From: Acetobacter musti
Lineage (GTDB): Bacteria > Pseudomonadota > Alphaproteobacteria > Acetobacterales > Acetobacteraceae
Direction of reading: 5' to 3'
DNA length: 64,000 nucleotides
NCBI RefSeq assembly: GCF_011516835.1
Contig: NZ_WOTB01000009.1
Span: forward strand, 62,001-126,000
Part shown: positions 8,742 to 16,024 of the stretch, one piece after another
Numbering within the stretch: position 1 is the first letter of the stretch
Layout: each line of letters opens with the position of its first letter
Position numbers and translations under genes: made by a program
Notes under the pieces: model-generated
The model's database searches: none
Told to the model about the DNA's origin: nothing
What the model saw: only the letters and a program-made list of their open reading frames with translations

Positions 8742-9476
8742 TCAGGTTGGCTGACCGAAAGCTTTTAGCCGGAGTTTTTCGAGCCGGGTTTCAGCGCCTG
8801 GCAGTTTCGGGTCCAGTTCCATGGCCCGCTGCCATGCTCTGAATGCCGCCGGTCCGTCTGAGCGGGCTTCTTCGACGGCGGTCAGGGTTTCCCAGTTCAC
8901 CGCATCGTCCGCATCGTGCTGGACGGCGATGCCGAGATCGCTGACCGCGCCATCGGTGTCGCCGCCGGCCAGCTTCGCCTGGGCGCGTAGACGCCATAGG
9001 ACAGCGGCATCGCTCTGCAGAGCAAGGGCCGCCCCCAGATCTTCGATAGCGTCGGCGGGTTTCTGCTCGCTGAGTTCGCGTGTGGCGCGCCTTAGCAGCA
9101 GCATCGTCGTGGGGCGCAGAGGTTTCGTCCGCAGAGCTTCGAGTTCTGACCGTATATCGGCGGCTTCGGCCTCGGTTCCGGCTTTTGCCAGCTTTGCCAC
9201 CAGCTCCTTCTCGCGGGACTGCTGCGTGGCTTTGGGACTGGTCGGGGCTGCCGCCTGATTTCGGGGAGCGGGCTTACCGACGGGGGCCGGAGATGAGAGC
9301 GGGGATGAAACTGGCGCCGGAGCTGCGACGGCTCCGGTTGCCGGTGTGAGCATGACCAGAACGGAGGCGGCGGCGAGACGTCCGGGTGTCTTCCCTGAGC
9401 CGGAAAGAAAAAACCTGCCTGTCAGCCGTGCGATGCGGGCTGACAGGCAGGTTTGTAAAGGCGCGGAACGCGACAA
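8742..9476 (-). CDS. Exported TPR-repeat protein
   Basis: Contains at least three TPR-like helix pairs in its C-terminal half (PADAIEDLGAALALQSD, DTDGAVSDLGIAVQHDAD, GPAAFRAWQRAMELDPKLP), a protein-interaction scaffold. Ahead of it is a hydrophobic export segment (RLAAASVLVMLTPATGAVA) and an Ala/Pro linker. The start is unusual. The only codon that includes the full signal segment is TTG at 9476, with AGGA six bases upstream and 15 bases after rpmJ; the next is ATG at 9353, inside the signal segment. If TTG is used, a perfect intrinsic terminator hairpin lies within codons 8-24 (see terminator and findings). No enzymatic motif is present. Confidence 0.7.
   Translation of the reverse strand: MSRSAPLQTCLSARIARLTGRFFLSGSGKTPGRLAAASVLVMLTPATGAVAAPAPVSSPLSSPAPVGKPAPRNQAAAPTSPKATQQSREKELVAKLAKAGTEAEAADIRSELEALRTKPLRPTTMLLLRRATRELSEQKPADAIEDLGAALALQSDAAVLWRLRAQAKLAGGDTDGAVSDLGIAVQHDADDAVNWETLTAVEEARSDGPAAFRAWQRAMELDPKLPGAETRLEKLRLKAFGQPT
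9401..9454 (-). terminator. Strong intrinsic terminator after rpmJ, inside the TPR reading frame
   Basis: Bases 9411-9427 and 9438-9454 form a perfect 17-bp stem with a 10-base loop. On the minus strand the stem runs into six T, one C and three T. It lies 38 bases past the rpmJ stop codon, where a terminator is expected, but it is also in frame within the 5' part of the TPR gene. Confidence 0.93.
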
Positions 9477-9491
9477 GAACGATCCTGCTTT

Positions 9492-9617
9492 TCAGCCCTG
9501 ACGGGCTTTCATGCGAGGGTTCTTCTTGTTGATGACGTAGACGCGACCGCGACGACGCACGACGCGACAGTCTTTGTCGCGGATTTTTGCCGATTTGAGG
9601 CTGTTTCTGATCTTCAT
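9492..9617 (-). CDS. rpmJ: Ribosomal protein bL36 (zinc-free type)
   Basis: A 41-residue basic protein of the large ribosomal subunit, too short for most gene lists. The translation begins [17 protein letters not shown] and continues [18 protein letters not shown], ending KARQG, which is the L36 family. Only one cysteine of the four zinc ligands of canonical L36 remains, so this is the C-minus form that is usual in Alphaproteobacteria. ATG at 9617. It is preceded by a near-consensus sigma-70 promoter and followed by a strong terminator. Confidence 0.96.
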   Translation of the reverse strand: MKIRNSLKSAKIRDKDCRVVRRRGRVYVINKKNPRMKARQG

Positions 9618-9670
9618 AACCCGTCTCTTTATCCGTCAGCCAGCAGGCTGCTTGCATGAAAAGCTGCTGC

Positions 9671-9699
9671 GACATACGCAGCCACACCTTCAAAGTCAA
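9671..9699 (-). promoter_or_regulatory. Sigma-70 type promoter of rpmJ
   Basis: On the minus strand TTGACT, a 17-base spacer and TATGTC. It ends 53 bases upstream of the rpmJ ATG. Confidence 0.65.
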
Positions 9700-9812
9700 T
9701 GCAAACCGGGCTTTTACCGGGACGGATGCGGCCTGAGCGGTGTTCCGCCAGTGCTCCCCCGACCGTGATACGCGAGGGAGATTTTCGTCCGGATAACGGG
9801 GCGTGACATGGT

Positions 9813-10913
9813 TTACGGGCTGGTCTGCTGTGTCCCCTGCCCTGCCGGCTCTCCTGCCGGGTTCGGGGTGGTGGTTCCCGCCGGGTCCGGGGAGCCGTCC
9901 GGGTGCGGTTTTTCAATATAGAGGGTCCGGTTGTACCAGGACAGCCAGGCGACGACATGACGCAGGAAATCGGCGCCGAGCAGGGCCGTATCCGTTTCAA
10001 GCGGCGCTACGACCAGCCAGGGGTTGCGATACTTCTTCGGTCCCACTTCGAGCGTATCGAACCGGTGAAGATGGGAGACGAGTTTGTCGTCGCTGATTCC
10101 GCGGGCGACACCTTCGCGGTCGCCGGCGAGCATGTCCCGGGTGACGCCGGCTTTTCGCGCCTGAGATGGTTTGATGACCGTCCGCGACGCTCCGCTGTCG
10201 AGAATGGCGTCGATGGGCTGGCCGTTGATCCTGAACGGCACGAGGAATTTGTTTCCGTCCTCCGGTTCAAGCGGCACGGCATCGACGGGATGAGGCCACA
10301 CGATGTCTTTCGAGCTGCATCCCTGCATCCGGTAGAGGGTGATTTTCCTGTGGGGAAGATCGAACTTTACATCGTAATTCACGAGAAAATCCGCTCCGAA
10401 CAGTCCGACGACCGGCAGGCCGGCGATATGACCCATATGCACGCTGGTTTCGGTGAACAGCGTATCGGACGCTGTGGCGTCCCCGAGCCCCATTTTATCG
10501 GCGCGCACCACGGACGCGGAGGTGAAGCCGGCGATGCCGCGTATTGTTCCGTACTGCCCTGTATAGGCGAGGTCGAACTCTCTGGTTGCGTCGGCCGTGA
10601 CCAGAGAGAACGATGCGCCGGTATCGACGATGATTGCGGCGGGCTTGCCGTTCAGTGTGATTCTGACGATCGGGGAACGGGTGTCATTCAGGACCGGAAG
10701 AGGGCCGATCCGACCGATTTCACAGGTTTCCGGACCGCTCTGGCAGGCGCTGACGGCGAGCAGGGTCGCGCACAGGGAGAAGAGGGTGCCGATTTTTCTG
10801 CGGGCGGCCGGCTGAGAGCCGGTGGTGGTCCGGTATTTCCGTGCGCGCGTCCGGGACGCTGCCTGAGATATTGTCTGGCCCATGCCGGACCGGTCGCCGG
10901 TTTTACCGTTCAT
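9813..10913 (-). CDS. Lipoprotein with two retropepsin-like aspartyl protease domains
   Basis: A 366-residue envelope protein. A lipobox LLAVSAC places the lipidated cysteine at residue 57, after a basic and hydrophobic leader. Two clan-AA (retropepsin-like) domains follow. Each has the catalytic triad segment, IIVDTGASFSLV (Asp97) and AILDSGASRTVI (Asp239), and the later G-A-D-F-L motif (LFGADFLVNYDV and LLGADFLRHVVA). Viral retropepsins act as dimers of one domain; here two domains in one chain could form the active site in cis. The C-terminus is a Pro/Gly/Thr tail. Substrate is unknown. The neighbouring gene at 11079-12236 is a paralogue that has lost both aspartates. ATG at 10913 with GAGAGG upstream. 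Confidence 0.88.
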   Translation of the reverse strand: MNGKTGDRSGMGQTISQAASRTRARKYRTTTGSQPAARRKIGTLFSLCATLLAVSACQSGPETCEIGRIGPLPVLNDTRSPIVRITLNGKPAAIIVDTGASFSLVTADATREFDLAYTGQYGTIRGIAGFTSASVVRADKMGLGDATASDTLFTETSVHMGHIAGLPVVGLFGADFLVNYDVKFDLPHRKITLYRMQGCSSKDIVWPHPVDAVPLEPEDGNKFLVPFRINGQPIDAILDSGASRTVIKPSQARKAGVTRDMLAGDREGVARGISDDKLVSHLHRFDTLEVGPKKYRNPWLVVAPLETDTALLGADFLRHVVAWLSWYNRTLYIEKPHPDGSPDPAGTTTPNPAGEPAGQGTQQTSP

Positions 10914-11078
10914 ACCATTTTCGCCTCTCTCCGTCTGCTGTTCTGCCGGTTTGCCAGTTTGTCAGTCTGCCAGATATGGCGCTTGCTGCCCTGCCTGCTC
11001 CGGTGATTATTCCGGGACTGGGCCGGTTGTCTGACGGTTCCGGCGGCCGACGCGGATAGAAGTGGGGAGCGGAGGTCA

Positions 11079-12236
11079 TCAGGCTGGCGGTGAGGGCTCT
11101 TCTTCGGAGCGTCTGGGTGAAGACGGATGTTCAGAGGCAAACGGATTCACCTTCCCCTTTTCGATGTAAATCATCTTCTGGCGGAACGAGAGCCAGAACA
11201 CGACATTACGGAAAAAGTCGGAGCCGAGAACGGCGTCCACGGCTTCCATGGGCGCGACCGTGAGCCAGACGTCGCTGAATTTTTCCGTGCCGATTTCCAG
11301 ATCGGCGAACTGTCTGCGGTGGGCGGAGACGGTCAGGCCGTTGACGCCGCGGACGATCTCGGCGTGATTTGCCGCGACCTTTGTGCTTCTGATCCCGAAC
11401 CAGTCGAGTTCATCCGGAGTGATGGTCGTGGTTGATGAGGAACTGCTCAGCATCGCGTCGACTTTGTGGCCGTCCAGCCTGATCGGGACGTCCGCTCTGC
11501 CGGTGTAATTGACCTCAATCGGGACCTGGTCGGTTGACGCGTCCCACGCGACGTCTTTCAGCGTGCAGCGGCGTGGCTGCGCCAGGATGATGACGCCCTC
11601 CGACAGGTCAAACCAGACTTCGTAATGACGCAGGAAATCCGTGCCCAGTTCGCCGACAAGCGGCAATCCGCCGATGGATGGCATTGGCGCGTCTCGCCGC
11701 CGGTCACGCATTTCGAATAACGCGAAGTCCGAGGCGTCCGCCCGGCCCACGAGCAGCCTGTCGGAATGGACGAACGGCAGTTCGATGCCGCCTGTCGTTC
11801 CGTAGACTTTTGCGTATGTTCCTGTCTCGACCAGACCGAATGCCTTTACGGCGGCTGCCGAGACGGCCGATGTCTGGGCTCCGGTGCCGACGATCATGGC
11901 CGCCGGCTTGCCGTTTAATGTGACTTCGATGACGGGTGGCCCCGTTGCGGTGAGAACGGAGACAGTCGCCATTCTCTTCATGGTGCATTCGCCGGCCTTG
12001 TCCGGAGGGTAAGGCGGAGATTTTTCCGGCGGCGGCGTGCTTTCGCATCCTGCAACGGTGAGGAGAATCACGATGAATGAGGCAAGACGGTAACGGGATA
12101 GCCGGACGGGAGCGTGGCCGGCGGTTTCTTGGCCGGAACGGACTGACTCTGTTGTGCTCTGATCTGCCGTATTTCCGGATACTGTATTTCTGCGCGGCCG
12201 GGTGATGGAATATCTTTCAGTTTTCCCTGCCCGCAT
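11079..12236 (-). CDS. Lipoprotein paralogue with two degenerate retropepsin-like domains (probable pseudoprotease)
   Basis: A 385-residue protein with the same plan as its neighbour: lipobox LLTVAGC (Cys64), a Pro-rich linker, then two retropepsin-like domains with the G-x-D-F-L motifs kept (GELGTDFLRHYEV, VLGSDFFRNVVF). The catalytic positions are changed: the first domain reads MIVGTGAQTSAV with Gly117 in place of Asp, and the second reads AMLSSSSSTTTI with Ser264 in place of Asp. The frame is open and the fold-defining residues are conserved, so this is a diverged functional protein rather than a decayed gene. Without aspartates it cannot use the usual mechanism and may bind ligand or partner. 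It lies 165 bases upstream of the intact paralogue on the same strand. The first ATG is at 12236, with a poor ribosome binding site. Confidence 0.85.
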   Translation of the reverse strand: MRAGKTERYSITRPRRNTVSGNTADQSTTESVRSGQETAGHAPVRLSRYRLASFIVILLTVAGCESTPPPEKSPPYPPDKAGECTMKRMATVSVLTATGPPVIEVTLNGKPAAMIVGTGAQTSAVSAAAVKAFGLVETGTYAKVYGTTGGIELPFVHSDRLLVGRADASDFALFEMRDRRRDAPMPSIGGLPLVGELGTDFLRHYEVWFDLSEGVIILAQPRRCTLKDVAWDASTDQVPIEVNYTGRADVPIRLDGHKVDAMLSSSSSTTTITPDELDWFGIRSTKVAANHAEIVRGVNGLTVSAHRRQFADLEIGTEKFSDVWLTVAPMEAVDAVLGSDFFRNVVFWLSFRQKMIYIEKGKVNPFASEHPSSPRRSEEEPSPPA

Positions 12237-12429
12237 CGCGCTCTGCTCGTATCCGCCTGCTGCTTCTTCCTTATTGCCCTGTTTTCATCAGATCTGAAAA
12301 TATTTTGTTACATGTCGCCTCGTCATCTGAGGCAGGACGACGTTGCTGTTTTTCATGCGGCGGCTCCGGTCGTTTCGGGCGGTCTGACGCTGTGTTCGGA
12401 GCGAACGAAATTTTTTTGTCGGAGTGGAG

Positions 12430-12457
12430 TTGCAAGCCACGAAAACCCGGTTATAAG
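12430..12457 (+). promoter_or_regulatory. Promoter of tRNA-Asp
   Basis: TTGCAA, a 16-base spacer and TATAAG, 40 bases upstream of the mature tRNA 5' end. Confidence 0.65.
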
Positions 12458-12497
12458 ACGCCCCAACGACGAAGCGGAAACGCTGGTCGCTGAAAAA

Positions 12498-12574
<77 letters not shown>

Positions 12575-12743
12575 CTCTTCAGAAAATCTGATAAAGCAGA
12601 CGGATTTCTTTACTGAATCCGTGACGCTTTTTACTGGCATGGAACCGAATTTCTGGCGTCCATAGCCGACGAGTCCGGCTTTGCCCTTGCCGGCGTTCCT
12701 TCCGAACATTTTTCAGAGAAAACGATTTATTGCCGGCCGTTGC

Positions 12744-12800
12744 GGGAGACCGTGCTGCGGTCTCCCCTGCCCGTCTGCAGGCCTTCAGTGTTCCTGAAGG
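12744..12800 (-). terminator. Hairpins beyond the hflX stop codon
   Basis: Two inverted repeats lie in tandem: CCTTCAG/CTGAAGG (12782-12800, 5-base loop), directly after the hflX stop, and GGGAGACC/GGTCTCCC (12744-12766, 7-base loop). Neither is followed by a clear T-run, so they may act as mRNA 3'-end barriers rather than strong terminators. Confidence 0.4.
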
Positions 12801-14120
12801 TCAGTTTCCGGCGCTCTGAATGGCGGCGGCGAACTGTCCTTCAAAACGGGCGCGGTCGGTTTCGTGAAAGCGGACGGTGACATGGATGCACATATCCCTG
12901 TCTTCCCGCTCCAGGACCTCACCATGTTCGTAGAGCCAGGCCATCGCGCCGCCTTCATGCACGGGCAGGCTGTAACGCACCACCACCATGCTTTCGGTCA
13001 GATGCGCGTCGATCGCGGCCATCAGCTGTGGCAGCCCATCGCCTGTAATCGCCGAAATGGCGACGGCGTTGTCGCGGTGCGGGACTTCCTCAATACCGCC
13101 GAGCAGGTCGGCCTTATTGAGGACTTCGATCATGCGCGAGGGCCATTCGGCGTCGAGCATGCCGTCACGCTCCATATCGCCGAGGACGGACAGAACGTCC
13201 GCCCGCTGCGCCGCCGAGTCCGGATGGGCGATGTCGCGGACATGGAGGATGATGTCCGCTTCCGCGACCTCTTCGAGCGTCGCCCGGAAGGCGGCGATCA
13301 GTTCGGTGGGGAGATCGGAGATGAATCCGACCGTATCGGAGAGGATCACTTTCCGTCCCGACGGCAGTTCGATCGCGCGCATGGTCGGATCGAGTGTGGC
13401 GAACAACTGGTCCTGGGCGTAGACGGTTGCGCCGGTCAGGGCGTTGAAGAGCGTCGATTTACCGGCATTGGTGTAGCCGACGAGCGCGACCACCGGGAAG
13501 GGCACGCGTTTGCGTGCGCTTCTGTGCAGGCCACGGGTCCGTCTGACCTGTTCGAGTTCCTTTCTGAGACGGACGATACGGTCTCCGATCATCCGGCGAT
13601 CGGCTTCGATCTGGGTTTCACCGGGGCCGCCGAGGAAGCCGAAGCCGCCGCGCTGGCGTTCCAGGTGGGTCCACAGACGCACGAGTCTTGAACGCTGGTA
13701 TTCCAGATGGGCCAGTTCGACCTGGAGCGTGCCTTCACGGGTTGCCGCACGGGCTCCGAAGATGTCGAGGATCAGGCCGGTCCGGTCGATGACCTTGCAG
13801 CCGAGCGCCTTTTCGAGATTTCTCTGCTGTCCGGGCGACAGTCTGGAATCGATGACGACGACGGCGATCTGTTTTTCGGCGACGGCCTCACGCAGGGAAT
13901 CGACCTGCCCGATGCCGAGCAGCGTTGCCGGACGGCGGGCGCGGAGAAGCAGAATGGCGTTGAGAACGACGACGAGGCCGATCGACGAGGTCAGCCCGAT
14001 GGCTTCTTCAAGACGCGCCTCGGCGGCCCGGACATCATGATCACGGTCGGGGCGTTCCCAGGGAAGAATGACGGCTGCCCGCGTTGCGGGCGGTGTGGTC
14101 TCAGTAGATGTCGTCGGCAA
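12801..14120 (-). CDS. hflX: GTPase HflX
   Basis: A ribosome-associated GTPase that splits or rescues stalled 70S ribosomes under stress. The N-terminal HflX domain has [19 protein letters not shown]-like core and the diagnostic glycine-rich segment [19 protein letters not shown]. The G domain shows G1 [15 protein letters not shown]3 [10 protein letters not shown] and G4 NKAD. The length of 439 residues is normal. The only start that keeps the whole N-terminal domain is TTG at 14120, which overlaps the 3' end of hfq by 20 bases, implying translational coupling. The hfq-hflX pairing is ancient and widespread. Confidence 0.95.
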   Translation of the reverse strand: MPTTSTETTPPATRAAVILPWERPDRDHDVRAAEARLEEAIGLTSSIGLVVVLNAILLLRARRPATLLGIGQVDSLREAVAEKQIAVVVIDSRLSPGQQRNLEKALGCKVIDRTGLILDIFGARAATREGTLQVELAHLEYQRSRLVRLWTHLERQRGGFGFLGGPGETQIEADRRMIGDRIVRLRKELEQVRRTRGLHRSARKRVPFPVVALVGYTNAGKSTLFNALTGATVYAQDQLFATLDPTMRAIELPSGRKVILSDTVGFISDLPTELIAAFRATLEEVAEADIILHVRDIAHPDSAAQRADVLSVLGDMERDGMLDAEWPSRMIEVLNKADLLGGIEEVPHRDNAVAISAITGDGLPQLMAAIDAHLTESMVVVRYSLPVHEGGAMAWLYEHGEVLEREDRDMCIHVTVRFHETDRARFEGQFAAAIQSAGN

Positions 14121-14409
14121 GTGATTCGTCGCTCTCCGCCTGCAGGGTCATCTCCGCGCCCGCGCCGGCCTTTCCGGCGGGCGCTTCGAACACGTTGACG
14201 GGGACGAGGGGCATGACCGTGCTGATTGCATGCTTGTAGACGAGCTGCGTATGCCCGTCTCGTCTGAGAAGGACTGTATCACTGTCGAACCAGCTGATGA
14301 CACCCTGCAGTTTCACACCATTGACGAGAAAGATCGTGACGGGCGCCTTGCCCCGTCTGACGTGGCCAAGGAAAACGTCCTGGACGTTCTGAGCTGGTGA
14401 TTTTGCCAC
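14101..14409 (-). CDS. hfq: RNA chaperone Hfq
   Basis: A hexameric Sm-like protein that pairs small RNAs with mRNAs. The Sm1 region [28 protein letters not shown] (cited by its parts QDVFL and VTIFLVNG) and the Sm2 motif [10 protein letters not shown] are intact. I chose GTG at 14409 as start, with AGGG eight bases upstream, giving the usual VAKSPAQ N-terminus and 102 residues. The C-terminal tail of about 25 residues is acidic ([11 protein letters not shown]). It is last but one in the ntr-hfq-hflX run, with 229 bases between ntrX and hfq that could hold its own promoter. Confidence 0.95.
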   Translation of the reverse strand: MAKSPAQNVQDVFLGHVRRGKAPVTIFLVNGVKLQGVISWFDSDTVLLRRDGHTQLVYKHAISTVMPLVPVNVFEAPAGKAGAGAEMTLQAESDESLADDIY

Positions 14410-14638
14410 GATGTTACCCTGTTTCTTCTTGTTATTGAGTGTAACCGGACTCCTCCGGACACTCAGCATTCAATACGCCGGCGCAGCAACGGCGCAAAGA
14501 GACGTCGCGGCCATTAAAGCAATTTCATGGCAAACGTGCTACATATCGATATCCGCACGGGACGGCCGCAGATAAGGCCGGGGAGCGCGGGCGGGCGACC
14601 CGGCCTCCGGCGGTGTGTTTTCCGCAATCCGCATCTGC

Positions 14639-16024
14639 CTACCCTGTCCGCTCTTCGGCTGTGACACCGAGCTGCTTAAGCTTGCGGTGCAGGGCGCTGC
14701 GCTCCATTCCGACGAATCCGGCTGTCCGGCTGATATTGCCGCCGAAACGGAGAAGCTGTGCCTGCAGGTACTGCGTCTCGAACAGATCGCGGGCCTCGCG
14801 CAGCGGCAGGCTCATGACGTCCGCGTTTGAATCGAATTTCAGGAGCGCCGGGGCGCCTTCGCTGATCTGGGACGGCAGCATATCGGCCCGAATCGGCTCA
14901 TTGCCGTTTCCGGGCATCATGATCAGCAGCCGCTCCATGAGATTTCTCAGTTCGCGGGCGTTGCCGGGCCAGTCATAGGCCTGGAGGGCGGCCATGGCGT
15001 CGATGCTGAGATCCCGAACCGGCAGGCCTGCCGTCTCGGCGGCGCGTTTCAGGAACAGGCAGGCCAGTTCCGGAATATCCTCGCGCCGTTCGCGCAGACT
15101 TGGCACGCGCAGAGGTACGACGGCGAGGCGGTAATAGAGATCCTCGCGGAAGCGCCCTGCCCCGATCTCGGCATGCAGGTCACGGTTGGTTGTCGACAGC
15201 ACGCGGACATCGACCCTGACCCGTGTCGATCCGCCGATGCGTTCGAAGCTCTGGTCCTGGAGTGCGCGGACGATCTTGCCCTGGGTCTCGACCGGCATGT
15301 CCGCGACCTCGTCGAGGAGAAGCGTTCCGCCATGGGCGCGTTCGAGGACGCCGATACGCCGGGGGACGCCTTCGGCGCCTTCCAGTCCGAAGAGTTCTTC
15401 CTCAAAACGGCTCGGCGCCAGTGTGGCGCAGTTGAGCGCGATGAACGGGCCGTCCACGCGCCGTGACCGCGCGTGGATCATCCGGGCGGCGACTTCCTTG
15501 CCTGCGCCGGGGGCGCCCGTGATCAGCACACGCGAGCCGGTCGGGGCGACGCGCTCGATCTGGCTGCGGACGGCGGCGATCGGGCCGCTTTCGCCGAACA
15601 GGGTGGTTTCCGGTCCCGCGCGCAGCCGCAGTTCCGCATTTTCGCGTTCGAGCCTGGCGGCCTCGATGGCGCGGCGAACCACGACGAGGAGCCGGTCGGA
15701 CTGGAATGGCTTCTCGATGAAGTCGTAGGCGCCGTGCTGAAGAGCGGCGACGGCGGTCTCGATGGTGCCGTGTCCCGAGATCATGATCACGGGGACGGAC
15801 GGGTCCTCGGCCTGCATGACCCTGAGGACGCCGAGCCCGTCGAGCTTCGAGCCCTGAAGCCAGATATCCTGAATGACGAGAGAAGGTCGTCGTGCCCGGA
15901 ACGCCGCGAGGGCTGAATCCGAGTCTCCGGCGACGCGGGTCTCGTATCCCTCGTCGTGAAGGATCCCTTCAATCAGCATGCGGATATCCGGCTCGTCGTC
16001 GACGATCAGGATTTCATACGCCAT
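14639..16024 (-). CDS. ntrX: NtrX-type response regulator lacking the GAFTGA loop
   Basis: Partner of NtrY. Receiver domain at about residues 3-120 with the phosphoacceptor Asp53 (LVIQDIWL) and Lys105 (EKPF). AAA+ domain at about 145-375 with Walker A GAPGAGKE and Walker B GGTLLLDEVADMP. C-terminal Fis-type helix-turn-helix ISRTAGFVGMERSALHRKL. At the place of the sigma-54-contacting GAFTGA loop it reads FGLEGAEGVPRRIGVLE, so it probably cannot activate sigma-54 RNA polymerase. This fits reports that alphaproteobacterial NtrX proteins can work as sigma-70 regulators. It overlaps ntrY by 11 bases. Confidence 0.93.
   Translation of the reverse strand: MAYEILIVDDEPDIRMLIEGILHDEGYETRVAGDSDSALAAFRARRPSLVIQDIWLQGSKLDGLGVLRVMQAEDPSVPVIMISGHGTIETAVAALQHGAYDFIEKPFQSDRLLVVVRRAIEAARLERENAELRLRAGPETTLFGESGPIAAVRSQIERVAPTGSRVLITGAPGAGKEVAARMIHARSRRVDGPFIALNCATLAPSRFEEELFGLEGAEGVPRRIGVLERAHGGTLLLDEVADMPVETQGKIVRALQDQSFERIGGSTRVRVDVRVLSTTNRDLHAEIGAGRFREDLYYRLAVVPLRVPSLRERREDIPELACLFLKRAAETAGLPVRDLSIDAMAALQAYDWPGNARELRNLMERLLIMMPGNGNEPIRADMLPSQISEGAPALLKFDSNADVMSLPLREARDLFETQYLQAQLLRFGGNISRTAGFVGMERSALHRKLKQLGVTAEERTG

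Noticed and set aside
14520-14560. A sigma-54 promoter ahead of hfq (TGGCAAACGTGCTA)
   Set aside because: The spacing between the GG and GC elements is too short for sigma-54.
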